Shown here: positions 10,547-23,005 of the stretch, in pieces
Numbering within the stretch: the stretch's first letter is position 1
How the letters are laid out: every line of letters begins with the position of its first letter
NCBI GenBank assembly: GCA_964017065.1
Contig: OZ024789.1
Coordinates: forward strand, 3,537,971-3,601,970
DNA from: Haliclona indistincta
Lineage: Eukaryota > Porifera > Demospongiae > Haplosclerida > Chalinidae
Length of the DNA: 64,000 bases
Direction: 5' to 3'
Position numbers and translations under genes: made by a program
Notes under the pieces: model-generated
The model's input: the letters and a program-made list of their open reading frames with translations, nothing else
Database searches by the model: none
Told to the model about the DNA's origin: nothing

Positions 10547-12398
10547 ATTCGAGTACAGTGTAAGCTACTGTCACGATTGAAACGCTGTGGTTAGTAAAGG
10601 TATATCTACATGCTTGCAACAGCTTTTTCTTAACTCTCGAAGTTGCGCGTTTTGAGTCTAAAACTTTCTCACCTGTAGATTTTGTGCAATTTTGGCCTTT
10701 TTTAGGACCGTACTGTAGTTTGCATGAACATGCATCAAGCGCCCGCTTTACAGTATATGATAAATGAACTAGTTACTGAACTGTTTGCCAAGTCTTTTTT
10801 CTTATAGCAGTTTTATGGCCCAAAAATAAATGAAAATTGGTGTTTCCGACAACTGCCACTGAACTGCTGATAAGGCTTCGAGATGAAATAAGACATGTGT
10901 TCCTAACTACATGTATATACACATGCTCTAGATGGATGTATCAACTCTTTCACCAAATCATATAACTGTTAAATCTATAGTTCAGTTTTTATGAGCAAAA
11001 ACATTTCATGTAGGTGAAATATGGTAATTGGAATGTTTAGACTTGAAGCACTGCAGCGCATGCCTCTAAAGAGCGCCATATTGTTTCATATGTGTGTCAC
11101 GTGACAAGAAACCATACAGTTTATTACATTCAGTAAGGATAGAGGATCATAATGGTACCTGCAACATGATCATAGGACACTTGGTTCCTGAGATATGAAA
11201 CAAAATGTCAAATGCACATTTTTCTACTCTCTTCGTGTGTTCCACTGTAGGAGTCATCATGTTGCACTGAGTTGTCAGTCTTGTTAGTCTCTTCTTCATC
11301 CGTTACAAAGCTAGAAACTATCACTTTGTCAACTCATACCTGGACTTGCTGTCTGCGTCCTCAACCTCTCTAACTATTTTAAACCTTTTTGATTATTCTT
11401 GTGATTAATAATATCATTCCACGCTCCTTATACTCTCTGAAGAGGCTGTGCACCTTCTTATCTGCTAGACTAGTAACTGCTGCTCACAAGGTTGAAAAAA
11501 TGAAATAACAGCTACCATAGAATACAGCTATAATAAGTTCAAACTGATAGTGATCAAAAAAGTAACAGAAACAAATAAAGTAAAAAGTTTTAATAAAAAA
11601 CTGAAGAGTATAGGGATGACGATTGCAAAAGTAAATAGTGAGGTGGCTTAACAGCCAAATTTGCTGATTTGGGGACGAAGCTGATAAAAGCACCAAACTT
11701 GCAGGATATTAACTATAGGTTTTATGAAGTAGTTTTAAGATGGGAGCCATCAGATCTTTTCTATTTTACCAGAGAAATTAATAATAGAATTTTGACGGTT
11801 GGCAGTTGCATGTACATGTAAATAAGCTGGAGGTAGCTATGTTTTGGAGGACGCAGTCCGATGAAGTAGTTGATGGTTGTAAATAGGCTGGAGCAAGGGC
11901 TCATCGAACCTTAGCGGCAAGAAGGCATCCAACTCTGAACTCATAGTGTAGACCGCATAGTGCTGAGTGTTACTATGAATGGATATCTGTATAATCACGT
12001 AAACCTAACATAAACGGACGTTCGCAGGTGTGCACGTGTGTCAGTTACCAGAAGGGCGGCAGCGTGTATCAGCGAGTGACTCAGTGCCAATGGATAAGCA
12101 TACTAGCTGTTTACCTGGATCTATTGCATCTAAAACACCTATGAGTACAACCGTGGCTGCTACAGCTTTGCGCAAGAAGTACAGAGGCTTGAGACAGCAG
12201 ACCCATTCTCCAGAACCGTTCCAAAGACCTATATGTTATAAGACTGGTGTAGGCTGTACACATTGCAAATTATGAGCGCTGAAAGTGCCAGACGGAAACG
12301 TGACGGGCGTGGCTAGATACAACGCTTAGGCTAATAAAACTTTCGTTCACTCAGGCAGTAGAACTTCAGATTGTGGATATATACGTACTTCAACAAGG
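10547..12398. other. No gene supported; one weak coding candidate
   Basis: AT-rich DNA. A copy of a GGAGGTAGCT...GCAGTCCGATRAAGTA repeat lies at about 11828-11900, with a second at 12850-12920. An open stretch starting at an ATG near 12091 (MDKHTSCLPGS, then ATALRKKYRGL) and ending at a GTAGGC donor could be a first exon, but nothing downstream supports it. Confidence 0.3.
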
Positions 12399-12522
12399 CG
12401 AAGACAGTAACAGAGAGCTTTTTCGTGTATTGTGCTTGAAAGTGCGATTATGAGCTGCTTACCTCGTGGTTTTCCTACTCAGAGGGAGTTTATTTAAAAA
12501 AAACTCTCTGTTACTGTCTTTA
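12399..12522. repeat. Small TIR hairpin
   Basis: AAGACAGTAACAGAGAGCTT at the left and its imperfect complement AACTCTCTGTTACTGTCTT at the right, about 85 bp apart. Confidence 0.55.
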
Positions 12523-14032
12523 TCTGGTTGCTAATAGTCATATATCCAAGTTTGGGTCTATTCTGAAGGCCACAGACAGAGTTTTATTGAGGAAAGTATT
12601 GTTCATGATCTTGCCCAGCTACTGTCAATCATTCTTATGCTTTACGTGCTTGTACAAACAGTGAATATCATTAAATTTTGTGGTGTGTAACAATGTCCAA
12701 CTTGTACATTCCTGAATAAGTTAATGGTTGTTAGGGCCTGCACCTTTAATACATTTGTAGTTATAAATTCTATTTATAATAACACCCGGCACTATGTTGT
12801 CTACATTAGTTGCATGCCCTCTCGCCGCTTTGCGGCTCGATAAGCCCTTGGCTGGAGGTAGCTGTTTTTTTAAGGATGCAGTCCGATAAAGTAATTGACA
12901 GTTGTAAAAAATAATGGGAAGAGGATTCCGCATTAGTTGCCCATCGTCGCAGCAAGCCGTTGATGTATGGATACTTTGAAAAAGGAAAGGAACAAGATGG
13001 GATGATGCTTGCAAAAGCAAAGGAACAAGATGGAATAATGCTTGCAAAACTAACCTTGTTCCTTTACTTTTGCAAGCGTCATCCCTACACTTTTCGGTTT
13101 TTTGTTAAAATTATGCCACGCGGTAGACGTGGCATATTTAGGGATGGGCGGAAAACAAGATGGCAGCTACACTTAGGCTAAACGCAATAATTCACGTATA
13201 TCTTGGCTGTTGACGACATCAGGGGTATTTTAACTACCTAGGGGCTATCCTAACAGGTAAGCGCTTTCAATGAGTCTACTAATAAAGACTATAAGGCCAG
13301 TTGGTATGGGCATGACAGGATGGCGTCTCGCCTGGAGGCACTAAGTACGGCACTGCCATATCTTCGCTGTACGGGCGTTTCAAGCTAATTTAACATTCTG
13401 AAGCTCCTTGCACGATTTGTGCAATTACAAAGAGACCTTCAGAAGCAAAAGAAACCAGGTCTAAGGTGGTAAACCAGAGTACACATGGTCACCCGTTTGT
13501 TCATCTTCTTCTTTCTTTCTTCTTATTTTTCAGAGAGTCTAGCACAGTAGTGAGTGAACCAAACGCAACTAAACGTACACAGAAGCAACGCTACCTATGA
13601 CAACCAGTGCACCTGATATCTATTTAGGCCTAAAACACTGGGAGAAGCGAGTATTTCCAGAAAAACAGCGATTTTTGGTCCATAACAGAGTCCATTCCAT
13701 GCATTCTGCTTGAACTCCGTTACTAGGTTACGCCTACTCGCGCACGCCCATGTATGTAATTATCTAATACAAGTGCACCTTAGTACAAATTGCTTGGAAC
13801 GCGAGTGCTGCTGCCACTACACATGCACTAGCAGTGTTCACAGCAGACAACGAGCAAATCACATTGGATTTGTCTGTTCAGGCTTATAAGAATGCTAACT
13901 TATCTAATGTTGCATGGTACGTACTCGTGTTGCGTGCAGTGCAGAGTTGATCCAGTGCAGTCAGTGGAATAGTTCTCTTTACACTGTATTAGCATAAGTG
14001 CCAACTAAGTCATTAATAAAAAAAGAAAATAA
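12523..14032. other. No gene supported
   Basis: Contains a second copy of the GGAGGTAGCT/GCAGTCCGAT repeat (12850-12920) and a local duplication/inversion of GGAACAAGATGG...TGCTTGCAAAA (12990-13075). Nothing else is recognised. Confidence 0.3.
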
Positions 14033-14321
14033 ACAAGTAATAAAAACATTTTAACAAAAATGAAAGAGATTTAGGGTTGGTACATGTATCGAAAAGTATG
14101 GAAACAAGATTTAAAATAAAAAGTACTGCAACTATAGCAGTGTAATGCTACCTCCCTAAATTAACTGCTTTCGATAGTTGTGGTTAATTTAATAGGGAGG
14201 TAGCATTACACTGCTACAGTTACCGTACTTTTTATTTTAAATCTTGTTTCCATACTTTTTCGATACATGTATACCAACCATAAATCTCTTTCATTTTTGT
14301 TAAAATGTTTTTATTACTTGT
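14033..14321. mobile_element. Palindromic MITE with 7-bp flanking repeat
   Basis: Arms of about 125-130 bp are inverted repeats (ACAAGTAATAAAAACATTTT at the left end, complement at the right end). AAAATAA occurs directly outside both ends, compatible with a target duplication, though low in complexity. Confidence 0.8.
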
Positions 14322-14430
14322 AAAATAAGCAATGTTTTAAAATGCTAGATTTCTCTTTGTTCATGGTAATGTACATGTTGTCTTGATTACATATGTGGAA
14401 TGGGCACTATACACAACCTTACATTTTGAT

Positions 14431-14529
14431 GTGACCTCTCTCTCTCTCTCTCTCTCTCCCTTCCTCCCTCCCTCCCTCCCTCCCTCCCTCCCTCCCTCCC
14501 TCCCTCCCTCCCTCCCTCCCTCCCTCCCT

Positions 14530-14580
<51 letters not shown>
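14431..14580. repeat. (CT)n / (CCCT)n microsatellite
   Basis: CT dinucleotides surround about 80 bp of CCCT tetranucleotides. Confidence 0.95.
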
Positions 14581-14584
14581 AATA

Positions 14585-14655
14585 CCAGTATCAACAGATG
14601 AAGCAATACCAGTATGAAGAGATGATGCAATACCAGTATGAAGAGATGATGCAAT
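14585..14655 (+). repeat. Short tandem repeat, possibly an exon encoding QYQYEEMM repeats
   Basis: Three imperfect copies of a 24-bp unit read QYQYEEMM in one plus frame. The block follows a long pyrimidine tract, CAATACCAG could serve as acceptor, and AATA/GTAAGT is a good donor. No flanking exon was found, so coding is only a possibility. Confidence 0.3.
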
Positions 14656-14683
14656 ACAATAGTAAGTTCTTACTCAGTCCATA

Positions 14684-15647
14684 CAAGAAAATTGAAAAAG
14701 ATTTCTATGAAATCAAAAGGATGTAGGGATGATGAATTCTTCCACTGGTCCACAATGTAAACTAACAAGATAATAGCACAGTATGATGACAAAGAACCAA
14801 AAAAAACATAAATATTTTGAGCCAGATGGAAGGAAGTTTATGGACTTCATAAAACTTGCTGTGCAGATGTATTGATACCTAACTAAGTAAAATCTGCATT
14901 ACAGCACAGTTTACAAAAGCGCTGGAGTCCTAAGTCTATTTTTGTCATCGTCTTGGGGCTCCGCCCTCTTTCAATGTATGGCCTGGAAACAGCGCATAAA
15001 GATCGCTGTGACGTCGAAGAGCTTGGAAATCTTGACAGCATGATCATGTGCATCCTTACCTACAAAACTAAGCCTTGGCACTGAATGTAGTTTGAACAAA
15101 AAGTATTTACTTATGATTGGCTAGCTCCGCCCAGTTATTTCGAGTGTTTTTATTTTTTCCTGCAAAAAGGAAGGACTTGGCGCTTCTCTGTTTGTCCGTT
15201 TTATGTTCAGGTCAAACCACTCTACACACCGAGATCAAGCTTGCTGAATGTGTGACTGTCGATTTTTTTTCATTGGAGACCCTACCTATCTACTCAGTGT
15301 TCACGGTCACGCCTACTTGACACACCTTGTGCTTGTGGTCAGCACTTAGGCTGTCTTCTGGCAGTTTCAATAGCAAGCAGGTTGGCTTTAGCTGCTCTGC
15401 AAACCATAACTAAATGTGCAACACGCCGAGGGTTTTGTGAAATCTGTTCATTTTTGCTATTATTAACCCACGGCGCGTGCGTGAGGGTTACAGTACTTGG
15501 TTTGTCATTGCAACGGTGCTTACACGCCAAGGGTTTGTGAAATTCGTTCATTACAGGTTTAAATTGTACCAGATTTCCTTCTTTCTAATCTAACATCCCT
15601 ACATCCTTTTGATTTCATTAGAAATTCTTTTAATTTTCTTGTTTGTG
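14684..15647. mobile_element. TIR element of the GATTTCTATNGAAATCAAAAGG family
   Basis: The left end GATTTCTATGAAATCAAAAG, continuing GATGTAGGGATG, and the inverse of it at 15585-15645 form TIRs of about 45 bp. The same terminal sequence bounds the palindromes at 29.5, 33.5 and 39.1 kb. The interior includes a dispersed repeat at 15115-15315 that also occurs inverted at about 37990-38160. No transposase seen. Confidence 0.6.
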
Positions 15648-15672
15648 TCCTTTTTTCTTCAGTGATCCTTAA

Positions 15673-16248
15673 GGGTGTTCGGTACAAATTATTCATCAGG
15701 CGGTCAGTACTTGTGAATATCATAATGCGGTTGTGAATATCGGCACACGGTTGTGAATATCATTTCTCGCTTTGTAGCTTCATGTACGTCCTGGGAAAGC
15801 ACAGAACAGTATAAAACTCGAGCATAAAGCGTTGGAGTACGTTTGTACAGCGCCAAGATCGTCACCTACACGTGGCCAACTCTGTAATGGAGAGTTTTTT
15901 CGAATTGCGTACTCAACAGCCAAGATTAGTTACGTAAGTATTGTTTGTCGCTGCTATACTGCCAAAAGCTCTCCGTTACTGGATTTCTCATGTCAAGATA
16001 GCCACAGAAATTTGGTTTCGGCAACCTGGCATGCTCTGCTAAAAAGTTTTTCAGATGAGTAGGCGGGTTTTTTGTCGCGCCTCTGGCGGTCCTTCCCGGT
16101 AAGCTGTCTCGCTAAAACTTGGTATACAAGCAGTACTTCCAGTCGTGTTGTTATGCAGCTAGCGATGCGTTCGTAGCTGCTTTACATCTGGAAATCTAGC
16201 TCATAGCAACAGTGCCGCCTTATGAATATCAATTAGTGCCGAGCACCC
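15673..16248. mobile_element. piggyBac-type non-autonomous element (TTAA target)
   Basis: GGGTGTTCGG at the left and CCGAGCACCC at the right are short inverted termini, and TTAA lies directly outside both (15669-15672, 16249-16252). TTAA duplication is the mark of piggyBac transposition. The interior has tandem TTGTGAATATC motifs near the left end and no transposase. Confidence 0.6.
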
Positions 16249-16424
16249 TTAAAAGTTTGGTTTAGTCCCTGATGTATGTGTTGAGCCTCTTCATTTTCAC
16301 ACTGTTGTTAACATTGGTGGTTTTCTTCTTGTGTTCTTTATGAATTGAAGCCATATGCTTGTACATTCACCTATAATACGAAATCCTGGAACTATTAGCT
16401 CTCCCACTGTGTATGAGCCTCGCC

Positions 16425-16833
16425 TTATACCCCGTTCACACTTGCCTTCTCTGCCCGGGTTGATGCGCAGTGTGAACGCTATCCAATGCGAGCTGAACCA
16501 TGCTAAACTGTGCTGGCCTAGCTCGCTTTGCACAACCAGGCTGACCCGTGTCGGTACGAGTCGTGAGCGTAATGTGAACACAAACCGTGCTGCAAGCGTG
16601 CTGAGCATGCGCAATTTGGTACGAGTGCGCGACAACCGCGCACTCGTGAAGTAATGCGCACGCTCAGTACACTACGTAACCAGTAAATTGGCGGTATATA
16701 ATGCAATAACAAACCAAAACGAAAACGTCTATAGCGCGCTAGCTCGCTGTAGTGTGAACAGTGCACCATGAGTGCTCTAATCCGTGCTGAACCGAGCGAG
16801 CCAACATGGGTTGCAAGTGTGAACGAGGTATAA
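16425..16833. mobile_element. MITE with TTATACCYCGTTCACACTTGC termini
   Basis: TTATACCCCGTTCACACTTG at the left end and its near-perfect complement at 16812-16833. Internal GTGTGAAC motifs recur in both orientations. No coding capacity. Confidence 0.65.
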
Positions 16834-17550
16834 ATCCAGCTTACCACTGTTAGTTGGCAAGCTGCAGCTACTGAGAGGTGATGCTTAGTTGCTGAGCTGT
16901 TTTTTAAGACTCTGACTTTAGCTTTGTACATACAAGCCCCGCCTACTTCTGCAGACAATTTCTAGGTCTGCTACTACAGTACTATACTGTTGCCTAAGAA
17001 ACAGTAGAGCAATGATTGATAGTGAGTTGCTGACTAGTCCTTCGAAAACGCTACAGACTCCAATGTGCGCTTACTATACAGCGATAGTCGATGAGTCCTA
17101 CTCTTTAGTACTGCATGGTCACGTGCGAATTATGTAATCACAAGTCTGTGTCTAACAGTTCTCGATCTAGTAGTAAACTGCATCCCTGATTATACTGTGT
17201 CTAAAGTATAACTAGGCCAAAGATGCCGCACATGCTATGAATCCCACACTTTGGCTTTTATTGCACTAAGATCCCATATTTGCACATCAGCTTATAGCAC
17301 TTTGGCTTTTATTGTGCTGCCAACTCTATTAACAGTGTGAAAGTGGTCAAATTTTAAGTTGACACTTCAGCTTAGCTTACAGAAATGCATTCAGCTAAAC
17401 AGTCACATAAAATGAGCAATGTTGAACTAAAAGCAAATTCGCAAATTGCATTAACACTTTGAAAATTTTGTTTACGGTAGCTGGATGCATTTTGTTACTT
17501 CAAGTCATACTCTCATTGTCTGAGATGTTTAAAACTATAATTCTATTCAG
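16834..17550. other. No gene supported
   Basis: Sequence upstream of the first recognised ROCO exon. The true first exon and promoter of that gene should lie here or further left; I could not fix them. Confidence 0.3.
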
Positions 17551-20500
17551 AAGCCAAGGCCTCACTGGGAGTAACAGTCATCATGAATATCACCAACATT
17601 GGTACCCAGGGCTATCCTGGCACAGGAAAAACATCAATTCTTGACCTCACCATGGGGAAAGGGCCAGCCCCTCAAAGGAACAGTACCGGCTGTATTGATC
17701 CACCCTCTCGCTACATGCTGATCAATAGTGAAGCTGATTCCAGTGCAGCACAAGTGGAGTGGGAGAACGTCACTACAGACAAGATGTTTGAAATGCTTTG
17801 TGGAGCAGTCAAAAAGACCATCGAGGAAAGTAAGGCTCTGTCAGATAAGCCTCCAGTAGCAATAGACACTGCTGCAAACGACACTGCTTCAGAGTATAAC
17901 CCGGTCCTGGTCCCTCCTACACCACCAGCAGTAGCAGGCAGTGCTAATCAGATACCAGCAGCTGCTGAGCCTTCTCTTGATCCTTCTTCAGTGGCTAACG
18001 TTGGCTTTGCTTGGTTTACTGATCTGCTCAAAGAACTGTACAGCAGCAGAATTTCTGGTGTAAACTTCAACTCCCACTGGATGATGGTGACTGATTGTGG
18101 TGGCCAACCACCATTTCTTGATGCAGCTGCTCTTTTCCTTCGAAACAGCTGTCTTCAAATCTTTCCTCTCAAACTCAACGAGCCCTTGAGCAAAATAGCA
18201 GAGTTTTCTTATTTCTTTAGTGGCAAGTCTGCCAACTGTGATCAATTTGATGTAGTGTTGAGCAATCAACAGATAATGGAGACTCTAGCCAAGTCTACAG
18301 CTTCTATTCAGCCGCCATACACACCGTCAGCAACTGAGTGTCCAAAGGGAGCTAAATTCACAATTGTGGGCACATTTGAAGACGAGGCACACCATTGCAG
18401 TGAAACAGTAGCAGAGAAAGAGACAATACTCAAGCAAGTCCTCGAACCGTACAAAGCATTCCGAGTGCAGCTGGGTAGCAAGGTGATCCTGCCTATCAAT
18501 GCCGTCGCCATGGACACCGAGATCAAGAAGGAACGGACAGAGTCAGCAAAGAAACTTAGACGACTATTGAGAAAGGCAAATGTGACAATGAAAGTAGAGG
18601 TAAAGCTGCGCTGGTTTGGGTTTCTCCTGAGCATGCTGACTATAGCTGAGAAAGATGGTAAAGCCATACTCACACTTAGTGAGTGCTATAGACTCGGAGA
18701 CTCTCTTGGGATGGACAAATCAGAGACCATGAAAGCAATCCAGTTTTTCCATGACATCAGCCTCATCATGCATTTTGATACTCCGAAGCTCAGAGACTCT
18801 GTCATCATCGACACCAAACCAGTGCTCCACAAGCTCTCTCGACTAATCACTCTCTTTTCTGGATGAAGATTTCCTTGCCGAGCACTACGAGGACATTGTC
18901 CTTCCTGACGGAGCCAAGGAACTACTCCAGCACCACGGGCGCTTCACCCGGTCCACACTAGAGTCATGTGTTGAGTTCTCTGAGTCCATTCCATTGCGAT
19001 TCTTTGTGGACATTTTAGAGCACGTAAAGATAGTGGCTGCGATTGAACAAACATCAGAGTATTTTATGCCTTGCGCTCTACCCTATGCTACTGAAATGCC
19101 TGACTCGTCCCACCCATGGGTGATTAGACTGAGAGTAAAACGAGAAGTTAAAGAACATTATGTTCCTATTCCAGTGGGTTATCTACCATCCATTCTAGTC
19201 TTCCTTCTCACTATGTTCTCTGGTCGCTTCTTCTTATTTGAAAGCCAACGACAATATCGAAATGTGATCCAGTTGTGTTACAAGCCTGGAGGAGTGGTCT
19301 GTCTAGTGGAGCGCCATCTTCAAATAGAGGTACACTATTCTTGCTATGACCAGCTTGAGCAAGAGTGCACAAACATTCGAAATCACGTTTTGGAGTCGAT
19401 ACGTTTGTCAGAAGAAAAGCTCCACATCAGAGAAGGTACCATCATCAAGGTGGACTCTTTCCTATGCCCCTGTGGTGAGGGCAGCAGGGCCCAGCACATC
19501 TGTGCCTACAACCCTGAGACCGCACAGATTGTGGAATGTGAAGAGACAAGAAAAGTGTTTGCATTGGAAGCTCATCATCGGCTGTGGCTAGGTGTGTTGT
19601 GATGTATTCTCTGACGATACATGTGATAATTGTATTGATGTAGGAGCAGCAATGGAGAGCACTGCAAATTGTATTCACTGCAGTGACAACACCCGTGACA
19701 GTCATGAGCTATCACCACTAGCAGCAGGAGAAGGTGAGCACTGTATACTGGTGTGGCTAGGTCAACCTCAGCTGGTATTATGTGGTATCATGATAATACA
19801 GAGAGTGTGTGATCATGATCAGCTTGTGATGTTGGGTAGTGACTAGTAAACAGTGTTTACACTAGTAGTCATGTATCATTATGCCTCGGTGGGCGGAGCC
19901 ACGAGGCATACAGTAGTTCGTTTGTTTGTTTATCAGTCAGTCAGTCATGCAGTCATTCCGTCTGTTACTCAGTTTTGCGGCGCACGCTGAACGATGAGCC
20001 CTGAAACTAGCAATGCAAGTAGTTACCTCGCGATCGATGGTTGTTGCTGGCGATCTGGAGTTCTCCGTAGACATAAATATCCACAGTTGACTGTCTAGAA
20101 GCTGATAGGTTAGAATTTCACTACAGGATAGCAGCGCATGTCTAAAGAAATTGTGTGTAAGCTAGCTATGGACGCTATCTCGCTGCTGTACCGTGTGCCG
20201 TGCTGAACATTAAAGACACGCCCAGTTCAGTTGAATTAGTGGTCAGCACTGATTGGCTTTTGATTGCATAACTATTATACTGCACTGTACAGAAAAATAC
20301 AACAGCTGCAGTTTACTGTGTTTGCTGTACAGAAGTCCTGTACACATGCATCTGCAGTTGCTGTGTTTGTGGAATGGTAGATAGTTGTTTGTGGATATTT
20401 GCTTATGGTGTTAGTAAAAGCTGGATACCATTAGCATACTTATTTTGTCAAACAAAATTTATTGTAAATGTGAAATTGTGGCATTCCAGCGAGGCATCTG

Positions 20501-22275
20501 CACCTTAGGCGCTTCATTAGGTACTGTATTAGCACTGTTGTGAGAGCAATACGGGAATTATTGTGCATGAGGCGAAGCCGAGTGCTATATTAGCATCGAG
20601 ACCAACACCCCGAGCGCAATAATTCTCGTATTGCATGAGCATATGGTGCTTTTACTGGTTTATAGCACGAAATGGATCTTTGTGCCCGGGCGACTTTTCC
20701 TCGAGGTCGAGCCAAGGTCAGTCTCCGCCCACAGTGCTATAACTTCCCTGCTCGTGCTAAATTGTCCCACTATTCGCATTAGGGAAATTATTGAACAGGC
20801 GGCGCCTTTGATACGCCCACGCAGAGTGCTACAATACCATAATTCTATGGTTGGTAAACATGTAGTAATGTGTGGCTACCACTAGTACTATCACTTACTA
20901 TAGTAACAGTAGTTTTCACAACAGCTCTCTCATGTCATAGTTTGTATGCTAGTGTTGCTCCATTATTGCTGGTCATATGAGTCATATCTTTAGTGTTCTA
21001 TCAGCTAGTCATGAGATGTGTTGAATCAGTTGTGTTAGTGACTACATGTTAAAGTGTGCTGTTACCGTCAGTACTGATGGTATTTAGCCTCGTCCCCAGG
21101 CTCTCTGTGGGTGTGGCTCGATTGCATGGGTGTTGGGAGGAGAGCCTGGTATCCACTGCTTGCGCATGCACTAGTTTGCCTTGGAATTCCAAGGCTCCGG
21201 TTATTTTTCGTAAACGGCCGTGTTACATTACATCGTCAGACCACACCTCTCGAGCTGAACAACTCTAAATGTGTGAAGACGAGTAGACGACGATTTTGAC
21301 TTTGAGAAAGTAGAGTAGAAAGTAGAGTAGACTTTGAGAAAGTAGAAATACGCACTAGAGTGCACTGGAAACCATGGAATGAGTCCCAAGCCGGAGCAAG
21401 TCACTGCAATTGGCGCGGTGTACGATAAAAAGGATGTCTTCTCTAGTGTCTCCGCTCGCCCAACGCACTTCATGCAGACGTGTTGTGGTAGCCCATCATC
21501 AATCACCACAGACACGGGTAGCAGCTCGCTATGTCTGGTACTCCACTGTTGATGTTCACGCCTTTTGCCTGCCAGTGAAATACATGATATAAGATCGAGA
21601 GACACGCCTAGCGTTACGTAAATTTATACAGGATGTAAATTCAACGCCGTCATCACTAAAAAAACACGTGCTTTTTATTGAAAAACTAGCGCATGCACGA
21701 GCAGTGAATACCAGGCTCTCCTCCCAACACCCACGCAATCGAGCCACACCCACGGAGAGCCTGGGAACGAGGCTATGATGGTATTATACCAGTAGCTACT
21801 ACATGTACAGCATCTGATGGACACACACCATCTCATGATCATGGTAACACTATACCTGCTACTGCTGTCAATATGGCTCATGGTGTCTCATGTGTGTAGG
21901 TAGTGACATTCCCACTCTACTCAAGCTAAAGACAATGAAAGGAGCTGATGGTAAACCACTGAAGATAGTTCAAAAGATTGCTGCTCATGACTACACAACA
22001 TTCGGTATGTGTCTCCTACAAGATGAGAATGGAGAAGAGGTTGCTCTCATTGAGAAGGACCATATCATCAGAGGTGCTGAGAGTGTCACACTGGCCATCC
22101 TCCAGAAATGGCTGACAAGGGATACACCTACTTGTACATATCAACACTTTATAGAGTGTCTCAAATATGCTGATCTAGGTGCACTTGCTGAGCTCATTGC
22201 GCAAAGGTAAGCTACCAACAAACAGAGTTCACTTGTTCACTCACTTACTCACTCATCCATTTCTTTCTCAGATAA
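17551..22275 (+). CDS. ROCO-like GTPase (Roc-COR) with C-terminal Death domain; one frameshift
   Basis: Exons 17551-19591, 19644-19733, 21900-22206 and a short last exon at 22272 join in phase; the stop TAA is at 22273. The first exon holds a P-loop, GYPGTGKTS (about 17610-17636), and a Walker B/G3-like DCGGQPPF (about 18093), followed by a COR-like winged-helix region (FFHDISLIMHF, then DSVIIDTKPVLHKL) and IPLRFFVDILEHVKI...YFMPCALPY. The 21900 exon is a Death domain (KPLKIVQKIAAHDYTTFG, ILQKWLT, LGALAELIA). ROCO proteins are GTP-driven signalling scaffolds; a Death tail suggests recruitment into innate-immune or death complexes. The frame breaks by one base in TTTT at about 18853-18857, where LITLF continues as DEDFLAEHY one frame over; otherwise about 680 codons are intact. 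The first exon begins at an acceptor (TTCTATTCAG), so the true start lies upstream. Confidence 0.75.
19860..21084. repeat. Intron filled with dispersed repeats
   Basis: GGTGGGCGGAGCCACGAGGC-type hairpin at 19885-19915, with a copy near 43873. A block at about 20215-20400 (GACACGCCCAGTT...CAACAGCTGCAGTTTACTGT) has a copy at 48225-48430. A foldback lies at about 20545-20640 (GCAATACGGGAATTATTG with its inverse). No exon seen. Confidence 0.55.
21085..21775. mobile_element. TIR element with 10-bp target duplication, in the ROCO intron
   Basis: TIRs of about 95 bp start TAGCCTCGTCCCCAGGCTCT and end in the matching complement. TGATGGTATT flanks both ends (21075-21084, 21776-21785). The size of the duplication and the long TIRs fit a Mutator-like MITE. 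No transposase. Confidence 0.85.
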
Positions 22276-22771
22276 AGCTGTTCAGTGTCAGATCACTTCA
22301 TTGTATACCAGCGGGACTGTTAGCAGTACTGATGTGTAGATCACGACACATGTACAATAATAACTGTTGTCCATGCAACTATTGCAGTCACCACTTTTTG
22401 TTGTATTATTCAAATTCATCTATTTGATTATTATCGTGTAGTTAGTTGGTGTAAGTTCTTACTCCTCACAGCAATGTAGTTCGACAAGAATTCCCGCGCA
22501 TTTTTCATAATGGCAATGTATTCCAATTATCTCTCACCTGGACACGCCTATCCAGCATGGTAGCAATAGCTAATCGTTCTCTAATACTGTACTCTACTAT
22601 CTACCACAAGGACAGATACATATCTTTCGTCACTATACACACCTAGAAATTTAAGTGGTCAGCATTTTGCGGGTTGGTAGAAGAGTACTTTTCTTAAAAA
22701 AAGTCCCCTAATATTAAGGGTCTTTTTTATGTACACCTGTCCCCTAATATTATGGGACTCTTTTATGTACA
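22276..22771. repeat. 3' flank of the ROCO gene and tandem TTTTTTATGTAC repeat
   Basis: No gene. From about 22690 to 22771 there are two units of CCCCTAATATTA followed by CTTTTWTATGTAC. Related units continue on the other side of the retrotransposon (29380-29482), so the element inserted into this tandem array. Confidence 0.6.
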
Positions 22772-22964
22772 TGTAACTCTAGAGGCCGCCAGGCGCGAGA
22801 CAAACACTGAGGATTCAGTTCAGAGCAACTGCTCTATTCAACTCTTTCTTACTGAATCACATTCTAACCCAATACAATTGATACATGGCTTTATATACAG
22901 CACATAATTAGAATCATAGTCATAATCAGTTATAGTTAACACTAGTTCACAGTCAGATATTACA
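22772..22964 (-). repeat. 3' LTR (193 bp)
   Basis: TGTAACTCTAGAGGCCGCCA to GATATTACA as read on the plus strand. Appears identical to the other LTR. Confidence 0.95.
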
Positions 22965-22976
22965 CCTCTCCCTCCT
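22965..22976 (-). other. Polypurine tract
   Basis: AGGAGGGAGAGG on the minus strand directly before the 3' LTR, the expected plus-strand DNA primer. Confidence 0.75.
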
Positions 22977-23005
22977 GAGGTTGAGCGTTCTCGATCAAAA
23001 TGTCA

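Noticed and set aside
14361..14654. Minus-strand Arg/Glu/Gly frame with a FILVLHHL repeat
   Set aside because: Microsatellite plus the short tandem repeat read in antisense; no splice or start support.
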